A DNA stretch of 64,000 bases from a bacterium. GTDB taxonomy: Bacteria > Actinomycetota > Acidimicrobiia > Spongiisociales > ZC4RG35. The stretch spans positions 4,012 to 68,011 of the forward strand of contig JAHEJW010000003.1 of NCBI GenBank assembly GCA_024638655.1, written 5' to 3'. A model generated the notes under the pieces. The model was not told the origin of the DNA. It searched no databases and saw nothing but the letters and a program-made list of their open reading frames with translations. The position numbers were made by a program, and so were the translations under genes. This document shows positions 51,829-60,637 of the stretch, piece by piece. Each line of letters begins with the position of its first letter. The first letter of the stretch is position 1.

Positions 51829-52824
51829 TTGAGGATCGGGTTGAGGGTTCCACCGTGTGTTCCGCTTCGCGATATGGCCGAGGTGGCTAGGCGAGCTGAG
51901 AAGGTGGGATTCGCCTACCTGTGGGTACCCGACTCCCAGCTGCTCTGGAACGACGTCTGGGCAACACTGGGAGCGATCGCCGTGGGCACCGATCAAATCG
52001 TGCTCGGCACCAACGTGACCAATCCGGTGACCCGAGAAGCTGCAGTGACGGCCGGCGCCACCCGAACTCTGATCGAGTCGACCAACCGACGATTCGTCCT
52101 CGGGATAGGCGTCGGAGACAGCTCGGTACGCATTCAGGGTCGGCCACCCGCAACGATGTCGGAGCTGAGACGATACGTATCGGAGGTGAGGGCGTTGCTG
52201 CGAGGCGAGTCTCTTTCCGGCTCGAGCGGCCGCTACCGGATGGTCGAGGCCACCGAGGTTGAAGTGCCGGTGTTTGTCAGCGCCACTGGACCGAAGATGC
52301 TCCAGTTGGCTGGTGAGATCGGAGACGGTGCGATCTTCGTTGGCGGCATCGACGAAGCGTCACTCGAATATGCCCGTGAGAACATCGCCGCTGGGGCTGC
52401 AGGAGCCGGGCGTGATGCGTCAGAAGTGGAAATCGCCGTCGGCTGTTTCGCATATCTCGGCAACGACATCGACCACGGCAAGCGGTTGATGCGCCCGTAT
52501 GCCGCCGTATTCGCCTTGCGGCATCCGGAGTTGCTGGGAGACGAGGTGACGGCACCCGGAACAGAGGAGCAACTCGCCTTTTACCCGGACCTCGGTCATG
52601 CGCGGGACTGGGAGGCTGCGATCGAAGCGACCGATTGGGTTCCGGACCGAGTCCTCGATGACTTCTGTGACCGCTACTGCCTGATCGGGGATGGGCCCAG
52701 CATCAGACGCAAGGTCGATGGCCTGGCTTCCGCGGGTGTCGACAATCTCTATGTGCGTGGTGTGCACTCCTATGAGCTGCCTCTATCCGTCCTCGAGGGT
52801 TTCGGACAGCACGTCCTCGGTTGA
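51829..52824 (+). CDS. LLM class F420-dependent oxidoreductase
   Basis: A 331-residue luciferase-like TIM barrel. MAEVARRAEKVGFAYLWVPDSQL, IVLGTNVTNPVTREAAVTAGATRTL, RFVLGIGVGDSSV and PVFVSATGPKMLQLAGEIGDGAIF are typical of the 5,10-methylene-tetrahydromethanopterin reductase-like branch, which usually uses F420 and not FMN. Substrate unknown. The start is TTG at 51829 with AAGGAG upstream. The cofC gene at 28 kb supports an F420-dependent metabolism. Confidence 0.85.
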   Translation: MRIGLRVPPCVPLRDMAEVARRAEKVGFAYLWVPDSQLLWNDVWATLGAIAVGTDQIVLGTNVTNPVTREAAVTAGATRTLIESTNRRFVLGIGVGDSSVRIQGRPPATMSELRRYVSEVRALLRGESLSGSSGRYRMVEATEVEVPVFVSATGPKMLQLAGEIGDGAIFVGGIDEASLEYARENIAAGAAGAGRDASEVEIAVGCFAYLGNDIDHGKRLMRPYAAVFALRHPELLGDEVTAPGTEEQLAFYPDLGHARDWEAAIEATDWVPDRVLDDFCDRYCLIGDGPSIRRKVDGLASAGVDNLYVRGVHSYELPLSVLEGFGQHVLG

Positions 52825-52869
52825 ATCCGAATTCTCAGAACCGCATCAGACTCTCGAGATTGGAGGACC

Positions 52870-54069
52870 TCAGTCGCCGAGAAACTGGACGATGGCCTGG
52901 GCAGCCGCGACCGCCTCGTCTACGGACACGTAATCGGCGTCTGTGTGGGCCTTCGTCAAGTCACCTGGCCCAAAGAGCACTGCGGGGATTCCATGATTGG
53001 TCAGATATCCGCTGTCAGTGGCAGCCGAGATCGAAATCAATCCCGGGGTTGACCCCGTTGCCCTCTCTACGGCAGACGAAAGCGCGCTCACGAGCCATGA
53101 GTCCGACGCAACGGAACTGGGGTACATGACGTCCCCCAGCTCGACATTCACCCGGTATTTGTCCATCCCGGACACGGCATCGACGATCTGTGACAGCAAG
53201 GCCTCCGGTGTGTCTCCGGGGAGCATCCGGCAATCGAGCCTGACCTTGGCCAAGTCCGGAATGGTGTGGGCTGCCTTCGGACTGGTCTCCAACGCCACCG
53301 GGACAATGGTTCTCCGACCCAGATTCGGGTCCGGCTCACCCAGGTCGAGCGAACTGAGTCTTGCCAGGGCTTCGATCGCGCCCTCCAGGGCATTGGCACC
53401 GAGATCCGGGGAGCTGGAGTGAGCCGTTCGACCATGGACCAGGACCTCGACATCCGCTCTCCCCTTGTGCCCAATCACGATGTCGTTACTCGTGCACACG
53501 CCTACAACGGCTCCCGCCGGCTCGAGGCGGAAATGGTCGATGGCACCCCGGATCGCGTCATGTCTCCCTGTCTCTCCCGAAGCAAGACAGACCAGGTGAA
53601 CATCTGACGACGGTCTCGTGCCCGAGCGGCTCAAGGTCTCGATGGCAGCCACCAACGCTGCCAGCGGCCCCTTCTGCTCACCCGCGCCTCGGCCTACGAC
53701 AGCACGTCCTTCCACACCCATCTCGGTCCCGTCGACGATCCTCGGTGTGAACGGGTTGGGCATCGAGGCGGCCGGATGGGTCATGGCGAAGGCAACCAGC
53801 AGAATGGAAGGACGAGTCGGCTCCAAACCGTTCATCCGCCCACAGACATTGCCCATCTCGTCGAAGTCGACCATGTCCAGCCCGAGCTGCTCCAACTCCG
53901 TGGCCACCAGCTCTTCGAGAAATCCCAAGACCTGATCGTCGGCCTCACCCTCATCTGTGACAGGCGTCGGATGGGCAATTGCCCTGCATAGGAAGTCGGT
54001 GAGATAGGCAGGATCGATCTGACCTGAACCTGGCCCGTCCACAATCGGCTCATTCCGTTCGCTCGTCAT
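52870..54069 (-). CDS. M20 peptidase-like protein with altered active-site residues
   Basis: A 399-residue protein with the M20/ArgE/DapE layout: an N-terminal metal domain, a dimerisation insert (VLVHGRTAHSSSPDLGANALEGAIEALARL) and a C-terminal HTDADYVSVDEA. The usual metal and catalytic residues differ: the HxD motif is THPAAS (His98, Ala100), the GRGxxD motif is GRGAGEQKG (Glu131), and the Glu-Glu pair is GETG (Glu166, Thr167). It may be a non-hydrolytic binder or use a different mechanism; a distinct subfamily is also possible. Confidence 0.75.
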   Translation of the reverse strand: MTSERNEPIVDGPGSGQIDPAYLTDFLCRAIAHPTPVTDEGEADDQVLGFLEELVATELEQLGLDMVDFDEMGNVCGRMNGLEPTRPSILLVAFAMTHPAASMPNPFTPRIVDGTEMGVEGRAVVGRGAGEQKGPLAALVAAIETLSRSGTRPSSDVHLVCLASGETGRHDAIRGAIDHFRLEPAGAVVGVCTSNDIVIGHKGRADVEVLVHGRTAHSSSPDLGANALEGAIEALARLSSLDLGEPDPNLGRRTIVPVALETSPKAAHTIPDLAKVRLDCRMLPGDTPEALLSQIVDAVSGMDKYRVNVELGDVMYPSSVASDSWLVSALSSAVERATGSTPGLISISAATDSGYLTNHGIPAVLFGPGDLTKAHTDADYVSVDEAVAAAQAIVQFLGD

Positions 54070-54137
54070 CGCGACAAAGATAGGGAGTACTGCATACCGG
54101 TGCCTGAGGTCCGGGACCGCCTTCGGACATGGGACCG

Positions 54138-54779
54138 CTAGCCGGTCTCGATTGGCTGCTGCTCGGCGGAAACCGTAGGCCCTACGAACACGGGCACGCT
54201 CGAGCTCCGAATGAGCGCCCCGGTGACGCTGCCGAACATCGCCTCAGAAACTCCATGTCCTCGGGCCCCAACCACCATCAACTCGATGCCCGACTCTCTT
54301 GCGTACATCGCCATCTCTGACGCGGGTCTGCCAAAGAGGAGCTTCATCTCGTCAGGCTGATATCCGATCTCTTCGGCCGCCTCGACCAACTGGTCATAGC
54401 CCCTCGCCTGTGCCTCTAGGCCAGAGAAAGCGCCGCTGGAGTCGTGATCGAGGACCATGACGAAGGTCACGCTCGTCAGGTCGTTTCGGAGCAAGCCCAG
54501 GGCCGCCCGTGCTGCTGAAACCGCGCTTGCTGAGCCATCGATGCCAACGAGAACGTCGAGCTGCCCGGGGTGAAACTCCTCTCTGGCTATCGGGCGCCGA
54601 GCCGGCAGGTGCCGGAGCCGATCCAGCGCCAGCCAACCGGCAAGAGGTCCCAGAACCACCCCCATACCCAACCAGATCCGGAAGTCACCCCCGGAACGGC
54701 GCATTGCCACGGCTGCAACCAGACCACCCGCCAACCAGGTGAGCACCAGCGCAACCACCAATAGTTCGGTTGTAAGCAT
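54138..54779 (-). CDS. Membrane-anchored universal stress protein
   Basis: A 213-residue protein with two N-terminal hydrophobic segments (ELLVVALVLTWLAGGLVAAVAM and FRIWLGMGVVLGPLAGWLAL), then a cytosolic UspA domain starting DVLVGIDGSASAVSAARAAL. The ATP motif VVGARGHGVSEAMFGSVTGALI is intact. It is like a Usp tethered to the membrane. AAAGG precedes the ATG at 54779. It is divergent from the metal ATPase gene, with 68 bp between them, so both may respond to one stress. Confidence 0.82.
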   Translation of the reverse strand: MLTTELLVVALVLTWLAGGLVAAVAMRRSGGDFRIWLGMGVVLGPLAGWLALDRLRHLPARRPIAREEFHPGQLDVLVGIDGSASAVSAARAALGLLRNDLTSVTFVMVLDHDSSGAFSGLEAQARGYDQLVEAAEEIGYQPDEMKLLFGRPASEMAMYARESGIELMVVGARGHGVSEAMFGSVTGALIRSSSVPVFVGPTVSAEQQPIETG

Positions 54780-54847
54780 CGCGACCTTTCACCCCTTTGC
54801 TACCCGGCATGTCGGGCACGTGATAGAGGATTTGGTCACCAGAGGGC

Positions 54848-57247
54848 ATGAGTCCGCCGATCAAAGAACGAGGGTGTTCGGAAGGTGCCGATGGTCCCAT
54901 GATCTGGGGGCCGCCTCCCCTAGGAGCCTGGCCGTCTCGGGTGTTCTATGGGGTTATGCCGCCGGCACGTTCGAGCGCGCTGATACTGGCGTTCGCCGCC
55001 GCCGGGTTGGTGGCCGCCGGGCTCTTCTCCATGGTCGGCCTCGAACGCTGGACCGAGGCGAGCCTGATCCTCGTCGCGGCAATTCCCCTAGTCCCCCTGC
55101 TGAGCGATATTGTCGCCAGGCTGCGACAACGACAACCGGGAGTCGACGTCATCGCTCTGCTTGCCGTCTCCGCCGCGTTGGCCCTCGGTGAGCTCCTGGC
55201 CGGAGCCATCATCGGACTCATGCTGGCGACCGGCCGCTTCCTGGAGGAGTTCGCGGCAGGAAGGGCCGAAAGGGAGCTGACCGCCCTCATCAGCCGCGCA
55301 CCCCGGGTGGCCCACGAGGTTCGAAATGGCGTGGTCGAAACGGTCGACATCGACGATGTCGACCGAAACGACCGACTTCTGGTGAAGTCGGGCGAGGTAG
55401 TGCCAGTCGACGGTGTTGTTGTGAGTCCCGTGGCCGTTGTCGACGAGTCAGCTCTCAGCGGAGAGCCTCTCCCGGTGGAGAAAGGCCGCGGCGACCTAGT
55501 CAGCAGCGGAACGGTCAACGCTGCCGACGCGTTCGAGCTGGTGGCCATCGACACTGCCGAGCAGAGCACCTACGCCGGCATCGTCCGACTGGTCGAGTCG
55601 GCCCGTCGGTCTCGAGCCCCGGCGGTCCGACTTGCCGACAGGTGGGCAGGCTGGTTCGTGCCTTTCGCCCTGGGGCTATCCGGGCTCGCTTGGCTGGTTT
55701 CAGGAGACCCGGTGCGGGGATTGGCCGTACTGGTGGTCGCCACCCCGTGCCCCCTGCTCCTGGCCGTGCCGATTGCGCTGGTGTCCGGTATCTCGCGAGC
55801 CGCAAAACAAGGGGTTGTCTTCCGGGGAGGCGCCGCACTGGAACAACTGGCACAGACTCAGAACGTCGTGATCGACAAGACAGGAACCGTAACGATCGGC
55901 AAACCGTCTCTACGTTCGATAGACCTCTTCGACAGAACGATCTCAGAGGAACAAGTCCTGTCGTGGGCCGCCTCGGTTGATCAGACTTCGTCACACGTAC
56001 TCGCCCGAGCCATAGTCGAGGCGGCGCGCCAGCGAGAGCTCGCGCTGGTCATGCCTTCCGGAGTGAGCGAGGTGCACGGTGCGGGTGTCTCCGGCAAAGT
56101 GGACAGTCGACTGGTAGCAGTCGGGAAGCTCGAGTGGCTTCTCGCCGGATCACCGGAACCGATCGAGGTCGGCAGGCTCCGGGGTAGGGCAGGGACGATG
56201 TCGCCGTCGGTTGTCCACGTTTCGGTCGACGGTGAGATCGTCGGGTCGCTGGCTTTCGATGACAGAGTTCGACCTGACGCTGCCTACACCATCCGCATCC
56301 TCCGCCAGACCGGGGTGAACCGCGTGGTCATGGCCACGGGAGACCATCCGCTGGTCGCCCGATCCGTTGGCGTGGCCATTGGAGTCGACGACACCCTCGC
56401 CGAGGCGTCTCCCGAGGAGAAGGTTCGAGCGCTGAAAGAGCTCAAGCTGTCTGGGATCACTGCAATGGTCGGGGACGGCATCAACGATGCCCCTGCGCTG
56501 GCGGCAGCCGACGTCGGAGTGGCGATGGGGGCACGCGGAGCAACCGCGTCCTCCGAAGCCGCAGACGTCGTTCTGGTCGTCGATCGGTTCGATCGCCTAG
56601 TCGACGCGATCGTCGTCGCCCAACGGTCAAGGCGGATCGCCATCGAAAGCGTCGTTATCGGCATGGGGCTCTCTCTCCTCGCCATGGCCTTTGCCTCGAT
56701 CGGCGCCCTCGTCCCGATCGTCGGTGCGCTGGTGCAGGAAGGCATAGATGTCGTGGCGATCCTCAATGCTCTGCGGGCGCTCGGTGGTCCGAGCGGAAGT
56801 CGAACGGGTCCGAGACTGTCCGCCGAGGTCTCCGACGAGCTCCGAAGAGACCATCAGAGGCTCATCCCGCGACTCGACAGCTTGCACCAGGTCGCCGACG
56901 CACTCGACACGATGAACCCGGTCGAGAGTCTGAGCGCACTACGAGACGTTGAGCACTTCCTGGTCGACGACATCGTGCCGCATGAGTCGAAAGATGAGAT
57001 CGAGATCTATCCCCAGGTCACTGCAATCCTTCCTGGGGAAGATCCAATGGCGATGATGAGTCGAACTCATCGTGAGATATTTCACCTCGTGGAGCTCTTC
57101 CAGCGTCAGCTCGAAAATCTGCCTGACAGTGGACCCGACCTGGCCGACATTCGAGACTTGCGTCGCACCCTGTATGGGCTGCATGCGATCCTCGAGCTCC
57201 ACTTCGACCAGGAAGAGGAGCTCTATGCCTCATTGCAGCCGAGCTGA
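54848..57247 (+). CDS. P1B-type metal ATPase with C-terminal hemerythrin domain (P1B-5-like)
   Basis: A 799-residue P-type ATPase. DKTGTVT holds the phosphorylated Asp343; the membrane metal site is TPCP (residues 299-302); and GDGINDAPALAAADVGVAMG is the hinge motif. It lacks N-terminal heavy-metal domains. The last 145 residues form a hemerythrin-like HHE domain (RRDHQRLIPRLDS, DDIVPHESKDEIEIYPQV, MSRTHREIFHLVE, LELHFDQEEELY) with the expected His/Glu ligands. TPCP with a hemerythrin tail defines the P1B-5 group, of which S. meliloti Nia exports Ni2+/Fe2+. ATG at 54956 is an alternative start. Confidence 0.92.
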   Translation: MSPPIKERGCSEGADGPMIWGPPPLGAWPSRVFYGVMPPARSSALILAFAAAGLVAAGLFSMVGLERWTEASLILVAAIPLVPLLSDIVARLRQRQPGVDVIALLAVSAALALGELLAGAIIGLMLATGRFLEEFAAGRAERELTALISRAPRVAHEVRNGVVETVDIDDVDRNDRLLVKSGEVVPVDGVVVSPVAVVDESALSGEPLPVEKGRGDLVSSGTVNAADAFELVAIDTAEQSTYAGIVRLVESARRSRAPAVRLADRWAGWFVPFALGLSGLAWLVSGDPVRGLAVLVVATPCPLLLAVPIALVSGISRAAKQGVVFRGGAALEQLAQTQNVVIDKTGTVTIGKPSLRSIDLFDRTISEEQVLSWAASVDQTSSHVLARAIVEAARQRELALVMPSGVSEVHGAGVSGKVDSRLVAVGKLEWLLAGSPEPIEVGRLRGRAGTMSPSVVHVSVDGEIVGSLAFDDRVRPDAAYTIRILRQTGVNRVVMATGDHPLVARSVGVAIGVDDTLAEASPEEKVRALKELKLSGITAMVGDGINDAPALAAADVGVAMGARGATASSEAADVVLVVDRFDRLVDAIVVAQRSRRIAIESVVIGMGLSLLAMAFASIGALVPIVGALVQEGIDVVAILNALRALGGPSGSRTGPRLSAEVSDELRRDHQRLIPRLDSLHQVADALDTMNPVESLSALRDVEHFLVDDIVPHESKDEIEIYPQVTAILPGEDPMAMMSRTHREIFHLVELFQRQLENLPDSGPDLADIRDLRRTLYGLHAILELHFDQEEELYASLQPS

Positions 57248-57312
57248 AACCTCGAACAGGGCGAGCCCGCATCCCATCGGGGTGGGCGGAGCCTGATCTA
57301 CGATCGCCCCGA

Positions 57313-57786
57313 GTGAGCACCGGATCTTTCAAAGACACGTCGCCCTACCAGTCTTTTGCCGTCACGGTCGACGTTGCCGCCTTCGCTGTCGACCAGGGTC
57401 AGCTCCACATCGCGCTGATAGAACGTGGCAACGATCCGCACCAGGGCAAGCTGGCGCTTCCGGGCGGGTTCGTGGAACCCGATGAAGATCTACCCGATGC
57501 AGCGGTGAGGGAACTGGTAGAGGAAACCGGGTTGGCACTGAATTCGGATGTTCTCCGCCAGGTCGCGGCGTATGGGCAGCCAGGGCGCGACCCGAGGATG
57601 AGGGTTGTCACGGTCGTTTACTGGGTCGTGGTCGACTCGCTATCCGGGCTGGCAGGTGGCAGTGACGCCGCAGATGTGGTCGTCCTGCCTGTCGATCACG
57701 CCCTCGACCATCCCGAGCTTCTTGCATTCGACCATCATCAGATCATCGGCGACGCCTTACGAGCCGTGAACACGTCGGTCAGATGA
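57313..57786 (+). CDS. Nudix hydrolase domain protein (NrtR/ADP-ribose pyrophosphatase-like)
   Basis: A 157-residue Nudix protein; the box is GGFVEPDEDLPDAAVRELVEETG, with HIALIERGNDPHQGKLALPGGF before it, as in ADP-sugar pyrophosphatases and the N-terminal domain of the NrtR regulators. The C-terminal DNA-binding helix-turn-helix of NrtR is missing or too short, so an enzyme cleaving NDP-X substrates is more likely. GTG at 57313 lies 8 nt after TACGAT (57299-57304). Confidence 0.85.
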   Translation: MSTGSFKDTSPYQSFAVTVDVAAFAVDQGQLHIALIERGNDPHQGKLALPGGFVEPDEDLPDAAVRELVEETGLALNSDVLRQVAAYGQPGRDPRMRVVTVVYWVVVDSLSGLAGGSDAADVVVLPVDHALDHPELLAFDHHQIIGDALRAVNTSVR

Positions 57787-57824
57787 ACTTCGGTTCGAGC
57801 CTGATAGGCATTTAGGGTCGCGCC

Positions 57825-58661
57825 ATGGAGCTCGGAACCTTCGGAGCTTGGAGGTCTCTTCGGTCGATCACTCCGGCGATGGCCGGTGAGATCGAGAAGA
57901 TGGGATACGGTGCGATCTGGATCGGAGGCTCTCCTCCCGGCGACCTCGAGGCAGTCGAGGAGATCATCGATGCCACCGAGCGGATCCCCATCGTGACCGG
58001 CATCGTCAACATGTGGCGTGAACAAGCGAGCGCGGTCGCCAGGTCCTACCACCGGGTCGAAAGCCGTCACCCGGGACGGTTCTGGTTGGGCGTTGGAGTC
58101 GGGCACCGTGAGTCCGTGGAGCAATACCGGAGCCCCATGGAGAAGATCTCCGAATACCTGGGTGGATTGAGCACCGCAGAGGTGCCCTCAGAACGAGTGG
58201 TCCTCGCCGCGCTGGGGCCCACGGCGTTGCGAATAGCGGCCGATCGAACCGCAGGAGCACATCCCTATCTCACCACACCACGCCACACCAGAATGGCTCG
58301 AGACATCATCGGTCCCGGTCGGCTCCTGGCTCCCGAGCAGAAGATCACCGTGGATGAGAACCTGGAACGCGCTCGAGCAGCGGGCCGGGTGATCGTCAAG
58401 CGCTACCTGAGACTGGCCAACTATCGGAACAACCTGCTCCGGGAAGGCTGGGAGGAAACAGACTTCGCTGATGGGGGAAGCGACGAGTTAGTCGACTCCC
58501 TCTCTCTACACGGCTCCGCCGAGACCGTCGCTCAAGGGATTCGCTCCCACGTTGCTGCAGGCGCGGACCACGTTTGCGTCCAGGCAATAGGAGACGACCC
58601 GGTGCTCGAGTACCGCGCCCTGGCTGAGCTCCTCCTCGACCAGAGGTCGACCTCGAACTGA
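57825..58661 (+). CDS. LLM class F420-dependent oxidoreductase
   Basis: A 278-residue luciferase-like TIM barrel. EIEKMGYGAIWIGGSPPGDLEAVEEII, RFWLGVGVGHRESVEQYRSP and LHGSAETVAQGIRSHVAAGADHVCVQ match the group of F420-dependent LLM oxidoreductases. Substrate unknown. ATG at 57825 lies 6 nt after TAGGGT (57813-57818). It is the second LLM gene in the window and is not in an obvious operon with the first. Confidence 0.85.
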   Translation: MELGTFGAWRSLRSITPAMAGEIEKMGYGAIWIGGSPPGDLEAVEEIIDATERIPIVTGIVNMWREQASAVARSYHRVESRHPGRFWLGVGVGHRESVEQYRSPMEKISEYLGGLSTAEVPSERVVLAALGPTALRIAADRTAGAHPYLTTPRHTRMARDIIGPGRLLAPEQKITVDENLERARAAGRVIVKRYLRLANYRNNLLREGWEETDFADGGSDELVDSLSLHGSAETVAQGIRSHVAAGADHVCVQAIGDDPVLEYRALAELLLDQRSTSN

Positions 58662-58749
58662 GCCTGCAGTTTCTCGATATCAGCCAACGACTTCGGTCGG
58701 ATCGACCGGCGAATGAGGCTCAGCGACGACACCCGACTCCCCTACTCCC

Positions 58750-60453
58750 TCAGCTCTTCACGAATGAGTCGACGGCAGAGATCGTGTTGGCGAAGAAGTT
58801 GTCGTCCCCGATCTGGTCATAGAGGCCGTAGCTGCGCAATCTGTCCTTGACCGGGCCCTTGAGACCGGCAAAGGCAAACGTCACACCTTTCTGTGCTAGA
58901 TCCTCGAGGACATCTGTGAGTATCTCGGCCCCGGTGCTGTCGATATCGGTGATTGCATTGCCTACGACTACTACCCGTCGGATCGGCCGACCGACATCTC
59001 GCATCCTCTCTTGCAGCCGCCGGCCGAAGTCAGGAGCGTTGGCGAAGAAGAGAGGAGCGTCATAGCGGATCATCAAGAGGCCATCGATCACCTTGGCCTC
59101 AGGATGACGCTCCCGGTCGTGATACCCGGGGACACCCTCGACCTTCCCCAGCTCAGTGCTATGCGGTCGCCACGCCTTACGAACGAAGTTGGCGATCGAA
59201 AGCGCAATCGCCACACCGATGCCTTCTAGAACACCAATGAAGAGAACCGCCACCGCGGCAGCCAGGGACAGCAGGAACTCGGATCGTCTTACCCGAAGTA
59301 GCCAGGCCCATCCCCGCCAGTCGAACAGCGACAGCGAGGCTGTGATGACTATCGCGGCGAGAGTCGGTGCTGGCATGAGTGAGACCACTCCGGGCACGGC
59401 GAACATGATCACAATCACTCCTACAGCAGCGACGACACCCGTCAGCTGGGTCCGCGAGCCGACGGCCATCGCCACGGCGGTGCGAGAAGAGCTGGCGCTG
59501 GTCGGGAAGCCTTGGAAGAGGCCAGAGAGAAGATTGGCCGCCCCAAGTGCCTTTATCTCGCTGTTCGGGTCCACATGAACGCCCGACTTGAGGGAGGTGG
59601 CTGTTGAGAGCGCTCCCGTATCGGCAAACGAGACCAGTGCAACTGCGACCGCACCGCCAACTAGAGCGGGAACAACGTCGAGCCCGACCCCTGGAATCGT
59701 GAGCGGCGGAAGCCCGGCGGGAATATCGCCTACCAGCTCGACACCTGACGTCGTCAGGTCGAAGATCGCCACAGCGACAATCGAGCCGGCCGCCGCGACG
59801 ATCACACCCGGGCGGAGCTGGACCAACCGGTTGAGGATGACAATGACACCCACACCGATGGCTGACAGCGTCAGAGCCGCGCCGAGAACCTCACCGTCGA
59901 GAACGCTCCTCACCGAGCCCACCACCAGATCGAAGGTGGTCTCGGCGTCTACTGAGAACCCGAGGGCTTTCGGCACCTGCGAGACGAAGATGAGGACCGC
60001 GATTCCGTTCAGATAGCCGATGCGAATCGGCTTTGAGAGCAGTTCGGTGATCACCCCGAGATTCAGATATCCGGCGGCGACGCAGACAAGGCCTGCGAGA
60101 ATGCTCATTGCAGAGGCGAGAGCGATCGCGGCGCCGCCATCTCCTGCTGCCAGAGGGAGGACCACAGCGGCGATGACGGGTGCCAGTGAGGAGTCGGGGC
60201 CCAAAACCAACTGGCGGTTGGGGCCGAGAGCCGAGTATGCGATCAGCGCAGCGATAGTGGTGTAGATGCCCGTCACCGCCGGCAGCCCCGTCAGTTCGGC
60301 GTACGCCATTCCCTGGGGAATGAGCATCGTCGCCAGCACCACACCCGCCACGACGTCGGGTCGCAGATCGGTCCGTTGATAGCTCCGCAGCGTCGAAACG
60401 ATCGGTATCCGATCGAAGATCGATTCGGTTTCGGTGAACACTTGCTCCGCCAT
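58750..60453 (-). CDS. SulP family anion permease with STAS domain
   Basis: A 567-residue membrane protein: an N-terminal part with about 10-12 helices including MLIPQGMAYAELTGLPAVTGIYT, a classic SulP signature, and a C-terminal STAS domain (LFFANAPDFGRRLQERMRD; VVVVGNAITDIDSTGAEILTDVLEDL) with the conserved Asp-Ser-Thr-Gly patch. SulP proteins take up sulfate, bicarbonate or other anions. ATG at 60453 fits the family N-terminus. A TATCTT box lies 11 nt upstream on the minus strand (60465-60470). It is divergent from the gdh leader. Confidence 0.9.
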   Translation of the reverse strand: MAEQVFTETESIFDRIPIVSTLRSYQRTDLRPDVVAGVVLATMLIPQGMAYAELTGLPAVTGIYTTIAALIAYSALGPNRQLVLGPDSSLAPVIAAVVLPLAAGDGGAAIALASAMSILAGLVCVAAGYLNLGVITELLSKPIRIGYLNGIAVLIFVSQVPKALGFSVDAETTFDLVVGSVRSVLDGEVLGAALTLSAIGVGVIVILNRLVQLRPGVIVAAAGSIVAVAIFDLTTSGVELVGDIPAGLPPLTIPGVGLDVVPALVGGAVAVALVSFADTGALSTATSLKSGVHVDPNSEIKALGAANLLSGLFQGFPTSASSSRTAVAMAVGSRTQLTGVVAAVGVIVIMFAVPGVVSLMPAPTLAAIVITASLSLFDWRGWAWLLRVRRSEFLLSLAAAVAVLFIGVLEGIGVAIALSIANFVRKAWRPHSTELGKVEGVPGYHDRERHPEAKVIDGLLMIRYDAPLFFANAPDFGRRLQERMRDVGRPIRRVVVVGNAITDIDSTGAEILTDVLEDLAQKGVTFAFAGLKGPVKDRLRSYGLYDQIGDDNFFANTISAVDSFVKS

Positions 60454-60559
60454 GACAGAACGTGAAGATACCTGGGTGTTCCCCCATGGTTCTCCTCCCA
60501 CAGTGCGGGCAGTGTTCCCTTCCAACTAGGGGCATACGGCCCTGTTGTACGGTACGGAC

Positions 60560-60637
60560 ATGAGGTGGGCTGTTTGTATGAACCGGCGGTTTTCGGGCGC
60601 GCTGCCCATGTGTGCCAGTCGAGAGACGTCAGGGTGA
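60560..60637 (+). CDS. 25-codon upstream frame (candidate leader peptide) overlapping gdh start
   Basis: ATG at 60560 lies 6 nt after TACGGT (60548-60553), so translation of a leaderless transcript would begin here. The 25-codon frame (begins MRWAVCMNRRFSG) ends with TGA at 60635-60637, which overlaps the gdh GTG at 60634 (GTGA). It contains two Cys and four Arg. The gdh GTG has no convincing Shine-Dalgarno of its own, so coupling through this frame is plausible. It could also be a chance frame. Confidence 0.45.
   Translation: MRWAVCMNRRFSGALPMCASRETSG

Noticed and set aside
57248-57300. GC-rich imperfect hairpin after the metal ATPase gene
   Set aside because: Pairing has mismatches and no T-run follows; too weak to call a terminator.
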